A stretch of 64,000 nucleotides of DNA from Nonomuraea sp. SBT364 (GTDB lineage Bacteria; Actinomycetota; Actinomycetes; Streptosporangiales; Streptosporangiaceae): contig NZ_LAVL01000011.1 of the NCBI RefSeq assembly GCF_001083785.1, positions 1 through 64,000 of the forward strand, in the 5' to 3' direction. Numbering within the stretch: position 1 is the first letter of the stretch; every line of letters starts with the position of its first letter. Below the pieces are notes generated by a model. It was not told the origin of the DNA, ran no database searches, and was given only the letters and a program-made list of their open reading frames with translations. A program made the translations under genes and the position numbers. This document shows positions 48,288-57,130 of the stretch, in pieces.

Positions 48288-49454
48288 TTGCGATCAGGGA
48301 AAAGGCGCTTATGGGTGGCGGGGGTCACCGCCTGTTTGATGGCAATCAGCACGCCGGCATATTCGGTCGCGGCACACGGTTCGACCGCGGACCTCGAAAC
48401 CGATGCACGGATTTACCTTCAATCGCGAGTCGACCGGCTGACCGGTGGCTCGCGGGGCGTCGCACTCGATGCGGTGCCGGCGACCGCGCAGTTCCAAGAC
48501 GCGCTCCGGGCCGACTCCGCGGCGATCGACGTGCGCCGCGAGAAGCTGAGATCGGCCAACGGCGGACACAGCCGGGGCCAGGTCACCGTCTCCGACACGA
48601 AGATATCGACCAGCGGGAAGACCGCGACGGTCCAGCTGACCGAGCACACCACGTTGTTCTACGCCCGCACGACGCCGGGCAGTCCGGACGCCGAGGAATA
48701 CCAGCTACGTCACACATTGACGTACAACCTGGTCGGAAGCCAGTGGGTGCTCAGTCATGACGCGCCGGACATTCACGTGGGAGACCTCGCTCCCGACGCG
48801 TACCCGAGCAAGCCGGAAGCCGTATCGGAAGCCGCTCCATCCAGTAAGAAGATCAGCAGCACATCCCGGCCGCGGACGACCTCCCAGGGCGCGGTGCCCG
48901 ACAAATCGTCGCCCACCTATCGTGCTCCCGGTAACTCCACGCTCGCCTACGACTACGGCGCAATGACGAGATACGCCCTGCAGTACTGGGACAACTACAA
49001 CCCGAACTACCGAACCTACGGCGGTGAAGGCGGCGACTGCACCAACTTCATATCGCAGATAGTCAAGGCCGGAGGCTGGGCGGAGACCGGGTCCTGGCCG
49101 GGTGAGAACCGGACCCTCCCCGACCAGTGGTACTACGGGTACGAAGGGACCTGGACCACCACCTACACCTGGGCGGCGGCCGAAAACTGGTACTGGTTCG
49201 CCTCCCCCTTCAACTCCGGCAGGACAGAAGCCCTCGACTACATCTGGGAAATGGGCGTCAGCGACGTTCTGCAGATCGACTTCGACCGGAACGACAACAT
49301 CAGCCACTCCATGTTCGTCACCGGCCGCGACGGTGCAGGACAGACAGCCGACGAGCTGTACATGACCTACCACAGCACCAATACTCGCAATAAGAGGCTG
49401 AGCAGCATCATCGCGGCGACCCCCGACGCATGGTTCTACGCACATCGGACGTGA
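48288..49454 (+). CDS. Secreted putative amidase (Amidase_6-type domain)
   Basis: 388 aa. A TTG start at 48288 is supported by GGGAG 5 nt upstream and places a signal peptide at 1-29 (STPAYSVA). The C-terminal 150 residues carry GGDCTNFISQIVKAGGW (catalytic Cys) and NISHSMFVTGRDG (catalytic His) with the conserved AMTRYALQYWDNYNPNYRTY lead-in, typical of the putative amidase domain. The middle is a Ser/Thr/Pro-rich linker. Codon 8 is TTA. Codon GC is lower than the window average, in line with acquisition through the adjacent integration site. Probably acts on cell-wall peptides or another amide outside the cell. Confidence 0.83.
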   Translation: MRSGKRRLWVAGVTACLMAISTPAYSVAAHGSTADLETDARIYLQSRVDRLTGGSRGVALDAVPATAQFQDALRADSAAIDVRREKLRSANGGHSRGQVTVSDTKISTSGKTATVQLTEHTTLFYARTTPGSPDAEEYQLRHTLTYNLVGSQWVLSHDAPDIHVGDLAPDAYPSKPEAVSEAAPSSKKISSTSRPRTTSQGAVPDKSSPTYRAPGNSTLAYDYGAMTRYALQYWDNYNPNYRTYGGEGGDCTNFISQIVKAGGWAETGSWPGENRTLPDQWYYGYEGTWTTTYTWAAAENWYWFASPFNSGRTEALDYIWEMGVSDVLQIDFDRNDNISHSMFVTGRDGAGQTADELYMTYHSTNTRNKRLSSIIAATPDAWFYAHRT

Positions 49455-49464
49455 CACGGCAGAC

Positions 49465-49941
49465 ATGAGCATCATCTCCAACATCCGGTGGAGGCCGGCC
49501 TTGGTTTCGGCCTGGGTTCTGGCCTTCGCCGGATGCGCGCAGCTGCTCGGATGCGGCATCGCGGAGGCGCCCGGAGGCGCCGGCAGTCCCCGGGCCGCGG
49601 TGAACGCCTACGTGCTCGGGCTGAACCAGAATGACGCGGACGGGCTCGCTCTGCTGGCTCCGACCGGGAACGACCCGGCAGCCGACATCCGGCGGCGGCT
49701 GGAGGCGTACGGCGGCCGGCGGATCCGGCTGGAGAATGTCGACATCAGCCAGGAGATCTCGCCGGAGGTGGCGACCGCCCGGCTCGTGGGACGCGGCACC
49801 TCTGGCCGCTATCGCGAGACCCTGGTGCTCACTCGCCAGGAGCGGCGCTGGTATGTAGCCCTGGGGGAGCATCCCCATCCGGCGAAGACCCCGGCCTCGA
49901 CGGCTCGCCCTGCGATGCTGATTTCCGGGCGTGTCCGGTGA
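49465..49941 (+). CDS. Small lipoprotein, NTF2-like
   Basis: 158 aa, 10 nt after the amidase stop. The N-terminus WRPALVSAWVLAFAGCAQLL supplies a hydrophobic segment with lipobox (AFAGC or AQLLGC). The rest (SPRAAVNAYVLGLNQNDADG, then beta strands ending RRWYVALGE) resembles a SnoaL/NTF2-like fold. No catalytic residues recognised. Probably cotranscribed with the amidase. Confidence 0.6.
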   Translation: MSIISNIRWRPALVSAWVLAFAGCAQLLGCGIAEAPGGAGSPRAAVNAYVLGLNQNDADGLALLAPTGNDPAADIRRRLEAYGGRRIRLENVDISQEISPEVATARLVGRGTSGRYRETLVLTRQERRWYVALGEHPHPAKTPASTARPAMLISGRVR

Positions 49942-50190
49942 ACGGCTCTGGCCGCAGGCCGCGCGGGATCTCGGCCGCTGGCCACGCCGGGAGTCAGGAT
50001 CTCGCGGCAGAGCGCGGTCCGGTACGCAGGTCTGCCGGGACCTGCACCCCATGGCCGCCGATCGCGGTTTCCCGATGACCGCCAACGTATGGCAACCCCG
50101 TTCCAGATAGTGGTGGCGGACGGTCGGCCTTCGACTGCGCGGGAACATTTGTCCAAGACCGGCGGCCGGGCGCGCGTGCATAGTCCTGGC

Positions 50191-51018
50191 ATGAGTCAAT
50201 ACGACCTTGAACGTTCGCATGGGATGCACGTGGTCCATGACGGCCCTCGGCAGGCGCCGCCGTTGTTGCTCATCCACGGGTCGGGGGCCTCGGGCGGTTT
50301 CTGGGGTCCGGTGGTCCCGGCGCTGGCCGGTCACCATCACGTCATCCGGGTCGACCTCCCGGGGTGCGGCCAGTCCCCGCCCGCGCCGTCGTACGACGTG
50401 CCCGCGCAGGCGGGTCAGGTGGCGGCGCTGCTGGACGATCTCGGGCTTCGTCAGGTCGCCGTGGCCGGGCACTCCAGCGGTGGCTACGTTGCCACCGCGC
50501 TGGCCGAGCAACGTCCTGACCTCGTGGGTTCGCTCGCGTTGATCAGTAGTGGCCCGAGTCTTGATGCGCTCCTCCGGCAGCCGTTCATCCTTCGGGTGCT
50601 GCTGGCCCCGCCGCTGGGCCCGCTCATCTGGCCGAGGCGTTCGGATGCGCTGATCCGCAAGGGGATCAGCGCGACGGCCGTTCGCCCCGTGGATCTCCCG
50701 GACGACGTGGTCGCCGATGTACGGGGCATCACCTACCGCGTGATGAGGACGGTGCTGCGCCAGAACACCGCGTACATCGCCGAACGGAGCGTGCCCGAGC
50801 GGCTCGCCGCCCTCGGGCTCCCCGTGCAGGTGATCTTCGGTGCCGCCGATCCCCGTTGGGAGCCGTCGTCGGCACACCGATACGACGCGGTGCCGGGCGC
50901 GCGGGTCGAGTTGCTACCCGGTGTCGGGCACCTGCCCATGCTGGAAGCACCCGAGACGATCGGCGAACTGCTGCTGGACTTCACGGCGGCGGGGCCGAAG
51001 ACGACCCGTGATCCCTGA
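50191..51018 (+). CDS. Alpha/beta-hydrolase fold protein
   Basis: 275 aa. HGSGASGGFW oxyanion region near residue 29, nucleophile elbow GHSSGG near 93, Asp region IFGAADPRW and His in LPGVGHLPMLEAPE. Looks like the haloperoxidase/esterase branch of the family. No signal peptide. The ATG at 50191 has no RBS but CATAGT lies at -12 to -7, so a leaderless start is possible. Substrate unknown. Confidence 0.87.
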   Translation: MSQYDLERSHGMHVVHDGPRQAPPLLLIHGSGASGGFWGPVVPALAGHHHVIRVDLPGCGQSPPAPSYDVPAQAGQVAALLDDLGLRQVAVAGHSSGGYVATALAEQRPDLVGSLALISSGPSLDALLRQPFILRVLLAPPLGPLIWPRRSDALIRKGISATAVRPVDLPDDVVADVRGITYRVMRTVLRQNTAYIAERSVPERLAALGLPVQVIFGAADPRWEPSSAHRYDAVPGARVELLPGVGHLPMLEAPETIGELLLDFTAAGPKTTRDP

Positions 51019-51279
51019 TGCCTGGACCGGCCGTGTGTCGCCTGCCGGAATGCCGTCTGACCAGGCGTGGGTGGACATCTCCATGATCGTCTACCCGTCC
51101 GTCACCCTGCTCTCGCCCGCGCCTGCCTGGGCGTCACCGCCGCGACTGCCCCGAAAGCCCGAGCGGCCTGGTTCGCCTCAGACCGGCAGAAATCCGCCGT
51201 CAAGTGTCAGGAGGGCGGGGGAGGCTCACGCGCTGGCCGGCGCGCCCGGGATGGGCTAGGCCAACACCTTCGTGGTGGC

Positions 51280-52284
51280 CTACCCGGTGGAGCCGCGGAC
51301 GACCAGCGGGGTGGGCAGGATCCGCGGCGGAGGGGTGACGCCTTCGTTGATCATCGTGATGACGGCCGCGGCCGCCGCCGTACCGAAGCCCGCCTTGTCC
51401 TGGGCCAGCGTCGTCAGCCCCGGCGGCACCAGCGCGGCCAGCTCGATGTCGTCGAATCCGACCAGCGCGATGTCCTCGGGCACCTTCAGTCCCGCCTCCG
51501 TCACGGCCCGCAGCGCGCCGATCGCCATCTCGTCGCCCGCGACGAACACCGCGTCCGGCCGCTTCTCCAGCTCCAGCAGGGTGCGCATCCCGGTATGACC
51601 ACCGGACAGGTAGAAGTCGCCCTCGACAACCAGCTCCGGCCGGTGCGCCAGGCCGAGCGCGGCCAGCTCCTCCAGGTAGCCGCGCAGCCGCTCCGCGCCT
51701 GGCCTGGTGCGGACCGGGCCGGTGATGGTGGCGATGGCCCGGCGCCCGGTCGCGTGCAGGTGGCGGACCGCCTCGCGCGCCCCGCCCACGTTGTCGGAAG
51801 TCACGTAGGTGGTCCACGGTCCCTCGACGGGCCGGTCGAGGGAGACGCACGGCACCTCCGATCCCGCCAGCGGCTCGAGCGAGGGGTCTGCCCTGCCGTT
51901 GTCTATGAAGACCACGCCGTCGAGGTTGTGCCTGCGTACGGCACGAAGATAGCTGTTGGGCGTGCTGTCCTCGCTGGTGGCGAGCATGAGCAGGTGGTAG
52001 CCGCGCTCGCTCAGCGCGGTCTTCAGCCCGATGAGGATCTCTTGGAAGAACGGGTGCCGCCAGCCGGGGCGGCGGTGGTCGGTGTCCCAGACCAGGCCGA
52101 CCATGCGGGATCTCTTGGTGGCCAGGGTGCGGGCCGACTCGTTGGGCAGATATCCGATGCGTGTCGCGGTGCTGAGAATGAGCTCGCGGGTCTGAGCGTT
52201 CACCACCTCGGGGTTGTTGAACACGCGGGAGACAGTGGCCGGCGACACCCCGCAGAGGCGCGCCAGCTCTCGAATCGTTGCCAC
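51280..52284 (-). CDS. LacI-family regulator (CebR-like position)
   Basis: 334 aa from GTG 52284. HTH TIRELARLCGVSPATVSRVF at about 3-22, hinge LPNESARTLATKRS, and an effector domain with AVFVAGDEMAIGALRAVTEA and GFDDIELAALVPPGLTTL. Divergent from a binding protein, two permeases and a GH1 enzyme, the same layout as cebR-cebEFG-bglC for cellobiose in Streptomyces. The operators found here (TGAAACCGGTTTCA) differ from the known CebR box, so the exact effector is open. Confidence 0.92.
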   Translation of the reverse strand: MATIRELARLCGVSPATVSRVFNNPEVVNAQTRELILSTATRIGYLPNESARTLATKRSRMVGLVWDTDHRRPGWRHPFFQEILIGLKTALSERGYHLLMLATSEDSTPNSYLRAVRRHNLDGVVFIDNGRADPSLEPLAGSEVPCVSLDRPVEGPWTTYVTSDNVGGAREAVRHLHATGRRAIATITGPVRTRPGAERLRGYLEELAALGLAHRPELVVEGDFYLSGGHTGMRTLLELEKRPDAVFVAGDEMAIGALRAVTEAGLKVPEDIALVGFDDIELAALVPPGLTTLAQDKAGFGTAAAAAVITMINEGVTPPPRILPTPLVVRGSTG

Positions 52285-52308
52285 GGACGTACGCTATCGC
52301 CATCTCGC

Positions 52309-52337
52309 TGAAACCGGTTTCATGTAACCGGTTGCAT
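52309..52337. promoter_or_regulatory. Two adjacent LacI-type operators
   Basis: TGAAACCGGTTTCA (52309-52322) is a perfect 14-bp palindrome; ATGTAACCGGTTGCAT (52322-52337) is the same AACCGGTT core with one mismatched pair. Centres are 14 bp apart. They lie 25 nt from the lacI start and about 200 nt from the binding-protein gene. Confidence 0.82.
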
Positions 52338-52535
52338 GGAAGTTATGAGAAAGCCCGGACCATGTCAACCCGTCGGCGCGCACTTTCGAGGCGTGATGCT
52401 TCTGTGACTTGACAGCGACTGGAGGCGTTCTGTGGGATAAGTCACTGACAGGCCGACGCCGGACCGTTGCCGCGGGGCTGGGCCTTGTCATCGCATCTCG
52501 CAGCCACCCTTCCTCTCCCTTCGAAGGAGTTCCAG

Positions 52536-53813
52536 GTGTCTGCTGGACGAATCCGCCTCGCCGCCGGAGTGCTGGCCGTGAGCATGCTCGCCGCCGGTTG
52601 CGGCGGCTCCGCCTCCACCGGCCCGACGCCGGCCGAGGGCAAGATCACCTTAACCCTCAACCTGTTCGGGAACATGGGCTTCAAGGAGCTCTACGCCAAG
52701 TACGAGGCCGCCCACCCCAACATCAAGATCGTCGAGAGGACGTCGGCGTACAACGACCACCACCGCAACCTCGCCGCGCACCTGGCCACCGGAAGCGGCG
52801 CCGCCGACATCGAGGGGATCGACACGGGTTTCGTGGCCCAGTTCAGAAGCCGGCCCCAGCACTTCACCGACCTGCGCCAGCACGGCGCCGACCAGCTCAA
52901 GGACCGCTGGCTGCCATGGAAGTGGGAGGCGTCGCTGGCCGCGTCGGGGGCTCAGATCGGCTACGGCACCGACGTCGGCGGCCTGGCCATGTGCTACCGC
53001 CGCGACCTGTTCGAGAAGGCCGGGCTGCCCACCGACCGTGACGAGGTCTCCAAGCTCTGGCCCGACTGGACGTCCTACTTCGAGACCGGCAAGCGCTACA
53101 CCGCCAAGAAGCCCGAAGGCGCCGCGTTCTTCGACGGCGCCCCCCAGGTGTTCAACGCGATGATCGGCCAGGCCGAGACCGGCTACTACGACACCCAGGA
53201 CAAGGTCGTGGTCGCCACCAACCCGGCCGTCCGCTCCGCCTACGACCAGGTGCTCAAGGCCGTGGCCGACGGTGAGTCGGCCAAGCTCGTCGGCAGCTCG
53301 CCCGCCTGGAACACCGGTTTCGCCAAGAGTCAGTTCGCCACCATCGCCTGCCCCGCCTGGATGCTCGCCAAGATCCAGGACCAGGCCAAGGCCTTCGCCG
53401 GGCAGTGGGACGTGGCCGCCATCCCCGGTGGCGGCGGCAACTGGGGCGGCTCCTACCTGACCGTCCCCGCCCAGGGCAAGCACGTGAAGGAGGCCGTGGA
53501 GCTGATCGCCTGGCTGACGGCGCCTGAACAGCAGATCGAGGTGTTCACCAAGCACGGCATCCTGCCCTCCACCCTCGCCACGTACGACAGGCCCGAGGTC
53601 ACCGGGCTCAAGCACGAGTTCTTCAACAACGCGCCGATCGGGCAGATCTTCACCACCGCCGCCCGCAACCTCAAGCCGCAGTACCAGGGCCCGAGGGCCG
53701 GCGACATCCAGACCGCCATCCGCGACGCGATCAACCGCGTGGAGGAGGGCAAGCAGGACGCCGCCGAGGCGTGGACGCAGATGCTCGGGGACGTCGAGCG
53801 CATCAGCAAGTGA
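52536..53813 (+). CDS. Sugar-binding lipoprotein of a CUT1 transporter (CebE-like)
   Basis: 425 aa from GTG 52536 (AAGGAG 6 nt upstream). Lipobox SMLAAGCGG gives the acylated Cys near 23. Family-1 solute-binding protein: LTLNLFGNMGFKELYAKYEA, YGTDVGGLAMCYRRDLFEKA and AVELIAWLTAPEQQIEVFTK. A TTA codon (52650-52652) occurs early. Belongs to the probable beta-glucoside/cellobiose operon ending in GH1. A strong hairpin separates it from the permeases. Confidence 0.92.
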   Translation: MSAGRIRLAAGVLAVSMLAAGCGGSASTGPTPAEGKITLTLNLFGNMGFKELYAKYEAAHPNIKIVERTSAYNDHHRNLAAHLATGSGAADIEGIDTGFVAQFRSRPQHFTDLRQHGADQLKDRWLPWKWEASLAASGAQIGYGTDVGGLAMCYRRDLFEKAGLPTDRDEVSKLWPDWTSYFETGKRYTAKKPEGAAFFDGAPQVFNAMIGQAETGYYDTQDKVVVATNPAVRSAYDQVLKAVADGESAKLVGSSPAWNTGFAKSQFATIACPAWMLAKIQDQAKAFAGQWDVAAIPGGGGNWGGSYLTVPAQGKHVKEAVELIAWLTAPEQQIEVFTKHGILPSTLATYDRPEVTGLKHEFFNNAPIGQIFTTAARNLKPQYQGPRAGDIQTAIRDAINRVEEGKQDAAEAWTQMLGDVERISK

Positions 53814-53835
53814 CGCGCATCGACCCGTGAGAGCC

Positions 53836-53870
53836 GGGCGACGACGGGCGGTCAGGGCCCGCCGTCGCCC
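53836..53870 (+). other. Hairpin between binding-protein and permease genes
   Basis: GGGCGACG-A-CGGGC pairs with GCCCG-C-CGTCGCCC (8 + 5 bp with one A/C mismatch). It lies 22 nt after the binding-protein stop and 20 nt before the permease start. Such hairpins stabilise or partly terminate the mRNA and give more binding protein than permease. Confidence 0.65.
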
Positions 53871-53890
53871 CTTCCCCCGAGGAGCCGACC

Positions 53891-54817
53891 ATGACCTCCA
53901 TCCGATCAGGGCCCCGGCGCCGCTGGGCCTACCAGCTCGACGTCAAGGGCTCGCCGTACCTCTACATCGCCCCGTTCTTCCTGCTGTTCGGCGTACTGGG
54001 CATGTTCCCGCTGCTGTACACCGGGTACGTCTCGCTCACCGACTGGAACCTGCTGGACCCGGACCGCGGATGGGTGGGGCTGGCCAACTACGCCGAACTG
54101 CTGACCGACGACTACTTCTGGAACGCGCTGTTCAACACCGTCAGCATCTGGCTGCTGTCCACCGTGCCGCAGTTGCTGGCCGCGCTGTTCGTCGCGCACA
54201 TGCTCAATCGCAGGTTGCGCGCCCGCACGCTGTTCCGCATGGGCGTGCTGCTGCCCAACGTGACCTCGATCGTCGCGGTCACGATCATCTTCGCCCAGCT
54301 CTTCGGCCGTGACTTCGGCATGGTCAACTGGGCCCTCGAACTGGTGGGCCTGGAGGCCGTCGACTGGCAGGCAGGCACGCTCTCCTCGCACGTCGCGATC
54401 TCGATGATCGTCATCTGGCGGTGGACCGGCTACAACGCCCTCATCTACCTGGCCGCCATGCAGACCATCCCCGAGCACCTGTACGAGGCGGCCCGGCTGG
54501 ACGGGGCGAGCCAGTTCACCCAGTTCCGGAAGATCACCGTTCCGATGCTCCGCCCCACGATCATCTTCACCACCGTCGTGTCCACCATCGGCGGCTTCCA
54601 GATCATCGCCGAGCCGCTGCTGTTCCAGGCCGGCACCGGCAACCCGACCGGCGGCTCGGACCGCCAGTTCCAGACCGTCGGCCTCTACCTCTACGAACAG
54701 GGCTTCAGCATGTACGAGTTCGGCTACGCCTCGGCGATCGCCTGGACCCTCTGCATGATCATCGTGGTCGTGGCGCTCGTCAACTTCGCCATCACGCGCA
54801 GGATCAGGAGCAGCTGA
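53891..54817 (+). CDS. CUT1 sugar ABC permease (CebF-like)
   Basis: 308 aa; GAGGAG upstream of ATG 53891. Six membrane helices, the first one YIAPFFLLFGVLGMFPLLYT; EAA loop EAARLDGASQFTQFRKITVP near residues 197-216. Membrane half of the transporter with the next gene. No ATPase in the operon, so a shared MsiK-type ATPase is expected. Confidence 0.92.
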   Translation: MTSIRSGPRRRWAYQLDVKGSPYLYIAPFFLLFGVLGMFPLLYTGYVSLTDWNLLDPDRGWVGLANYAELLTDDYFWNALFNTVSIWLLSTVPQLLAALFVAHMLNRRLRARTLFRMGVLLPNVTSIVAVTIIFAQLFGRDFGMVNWALELVGLEAVDWQAGTLSSHVAISMIVIWRWTGYNALIYLAAMQTIPEHLYEAARLDGASQFTQFRKITVPMLRPTIIFTTVVSTIGGFQIIAEPLLFQAGTGNPTGGSDRQFQTVGLYLYEQGFSMYEFGYASAIAWTLCMIIVVVALVNFAITRRIRSS

Positions 54818-54818
54818 C

Positions 54819-55670
54819 ATGACAGCCGTCACCGCGCTCCGCCGCCGTATGAACCCCCGGGGTGCGGGGTTCTGGACCTACGCCGCACTCGTCGCCGTGC
54901 TGCTCGGCTCGCTGTTCCCCATCTACTGGTCGATGATCGTGGCCTCCCATGACAACGACGCCATCGCCAGCGTGCCGCCGGTCCTCGCCCCCGGCGGCCA
55001 CCTGTTCGAGAACATCGCCCGGGTCTTCGACACCACCCCGTTCGCCCAGGCGATGCTCAACTCCGTCCTCGTGTCAGGCTCGGTCACCATCTCGGTCGTG
55101 CTGTTCTCCACGTTGGCCGGCTTCGCCTTCGCCAAGCTGCGCTTCCGCGGGCGCAACGTACTGCTCCTCCTGGCCATCGCCACCACTACCGTGCCGCAGC
55201 AGCTCGGCATCATCCCGCTGTACATCCTCATGGCGGAGTTCGGCTGGACCGGCAGGCTCGAGGCGGTGATCGTGCCCGGTCTCGTCACCGCCTTCGGCGT
55301 GTTCCTCATGACCCAGTTCCTTTCCGGCGCCATCCCCGACGAGCTGCTGGAGGCCGGTCGCATCGACGGGTGCAGCACGATCCGGCTGTTCTGGCACGTG
55401 GTGCTGCCCGCCGCCCGCCCGGCCGCCGCCGTGCTCGGCCTGTTCACCTTCATGCACGCCTGGAACGACTTCTTCTGGCCGCTGGTCGTCCTCACACCGG
55501 AGAACCCGACCGTACAGGTCGCCCTGTCCAGCCTGGCCAGCGGCTACACCACCGACTACGCGCTCGTGCTCACCGGCACCGTGCTCGCCATCGTGCCGAT
55601 CGTGGCGGTCTTCGCCGCGCTGGGCCGTCAGATCATTGGGGGAATCATGTCAGGAGCGATCAAGGGATGA
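54819..55670 (+). CDS. CUT1 sugar ABC permease (CebG-like)
   Basis: 283 aa; ATG one base after the previous stop, AGGAG upstream. Six helices, EAA loop EAGRIDGCSTIRLFWHVVLP near 170-190, final helix LAIVPIVAVFAALGRQI. Its stop overlaps the GH1 start (ATGA), linking transport and hydrolysis. Confidence 0.92.
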   Translation: MTAVTALRRRMNPRGAGFWTYAALVAVLLGSLFPIYWSMIVASHDNDAIASVPPVLAPGGHLFENIARVFDTTPFAQAMLNSVLVSGSVTISVVLFSTLAGFAFAKLRFRGRNVLLLLAIATTTVPQQLGIIPLYILMAEFGWTGRLEAVIVPGLVTAFGVFLMTQFLSGAIPDELLEAGRIDGCSTIRLFWHVVLPAARPAAAVLGLFTFMHAWNDFFWPLVVLTPENPTVQVALSSLASGYTTDYALVLTGTVLAIVPIVAVFAALGRQIIGGIMSGAIKG

Positions 55671-57028
55671 CCCAGGAACATCCGGCCTTTCCTCCCGGGT
55701 TCGTGTGGGGGACGGCCACCGCCGCGTACCAGATCGAGGGCGCCGTGGACGCTGACGGGCGCGGGCCCTCGATCTGGGACACGTTCTGCCGCGTCCCCGG
55801 CGCGGTGGCCATGGGCCACAGCGGCGAGCCCGCCTGCGACCACTACCACCGCTGGCAGGAGGACGTGGAGCTGATGGACCGGCTCGGCGCCGGCGCCTAC
55901 CGCTTCTCGCTGGCCTGGCCCAGGATCATGCCCGAGGGCGACGGCCGGGTGAACCAGCGCGGCCTCGACTTCTACCGGCGGCTCGCCGACACCCTGCGCG
56001 AGCGCGGCATCGAGCCGTACGTCACCCTCTACCACTGGGACCTGCCCCAGGCGCTGGAGGACTGCGGCGGCTGGCGCGACCGCGACACCGCCGAGCGTTT
56101 CGCCGACTACGCGGAGGTCGCGTACGAGGCGCTGGGCGACACGGTGTCACGGTGGACCACGCTGAACGAGCCGTACTGCTCGTCCATCGTCGGCTACGCC
56201 GAAGGCCGTCACGCGCCCGGCGCCCGCGAGGGTCACGGGGCGTTGGCCGCCGCCCACCACCTACTGGTGGCACACGGCCTCGCGGCGGCCAGGCTGCGGG
56301 CACGGGCGCGGCCGGGGCAGCAGGTCGGCATCACGCTCAACATGTCGCCCACGGTGCCCGCGACCGGCTCGGAGGCCGACGCCGACGCCGCACGCAAGAT
56401 GGACCTGCTGGTCAACCGCCAGTTCACCGACCCGCTGCTGCTCGGCGTCTACGCCTCCGACATGGTGGAGACCTTCGGCGCGATCAGCGACTTCTCCTTC
56501 CGCCGCGACGGCGACCTGGAGCTCATCGCCGCCCCGCTGGACTTCCTGGGAGTCAACTACTACTACCGCATCCACGCCGCCGCGGCGCCGTACGAGCAGG
56601 CGGATCCCGCGTTGCGCTCCGCCTTCGACCTCGGGGTGCGCAGCCTCACCCCGGACGGCGCGCCGACCAGCGGGCTGGGCTGGCCGATGGAGCCGCACGG
56701 GCTCCACCAGACCCTCCTCGGCCTGGCCCGGCGCTACCCGGCGCTCCCGCCGATCTTCATCACCGAGAACGGCTACGGCGATGACGGGACTCTCGACGAC
56801 ACCGGCCGCGTCGACTTCCTGCGCGACCACCTGGCCGCCATCCGCGCCGCGATGAGCGACGGCGTGGATGTGCGCGGCTACTTCTGCTGGTCCCTGCTGG
56901 ACAACTTCGAGTGGGCCCGCGGGTACGCCGCCCGGTTCGGGCTCGTCCACGTCGACTACGAAACCCAGGCCCGTACCGAGAAGGCGAGCTTCCACTGGCT
57001 GCGCGAGTTCATCGGGAACCAGGGATGA
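55667..57028 (+). CDS. Intracellular GH1 beta-glucosidase (BglC-like)
   Basis: 453 aa, no signal peptide. N-terminal FVWGTATAAYQIEGA, acid/base E168 in TLNEPY and nucleophile E367 in ITENGYG; the DNFEWARGYAARFGLVHVDY segment closes the substrate pocket as in beta-glucosidases. Normal length for GH1. Translationally coupled to the upstream permease. Splits imported cellobiose or related beta-glucosides. It is the bglC counterpart of the cebEFG-bglC arrangement. Confidence 0.94.
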   Translation: MTQEHPAFPPGFVWGTATAAYQIEGAVDADGRGPSIWDTFCRVPGAVAMGHSGEPACDHYHRWQEDVELMDRLGAGAYRFSLAWPRIMPEGDGRVNQRGLDFYRRLADTLRERGIEPYVTLYHWDLPQALEDCGGWRDRDTAERFADYAEVAYEALGDTVSRWTTLNEPYCSSIVGYAEGRHAPGAREGHGALAAAHHLLVAHGLAAARLRARARPGQQVGITLNMSPTVPATGSEADADAARKMDLLVNRQFTDPLLLGVYASDMVETFGAISDFSFRRDGDLELIAAPLDFLGVNYYYRIHAAAAPYEQADPALRSAFDLGVRSLTPDGAPTSGLGWPMEPHGLHQTLLGLARRYPALPPIFITENGYGDDGTLDDTGRVDFLRDHLAAIRAAMSDGVDVRGYFCWSLLDNFEWARGYAARFGLVHVDYETQARTEKASFHWLREFIGNQG

Positions 57029-57060
57029 GGATCCTCGCAACCGGCCAGTGCGAAAGGTGC

Positions 57061-57088
57061 TTGGGGTGCGGTTTGCCGGGACTATAGA
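57061..57088 (+). promoter_or_regulatory. Candidate promoter of the ABC exporter operon
   Basis: TTGGGG (57061-57066), 16-nt spacer, TATAGA (57083-57088), about 43 nt before the ATG at 57131. Only a candidate. Confidence 0.35.
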
Positions 57089-57130
57089 GTCTGGCCACAC
57101 ATCAGAGCGGTGCCGGGGTTGAGGAGGGGG

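Noticed and set aside
49935..50110. Short plus-strand frame after the lipoprotein gene
   Set aside because: Overlaps the lipoprotein end in another frame, basic low-complexity product, no RBS.
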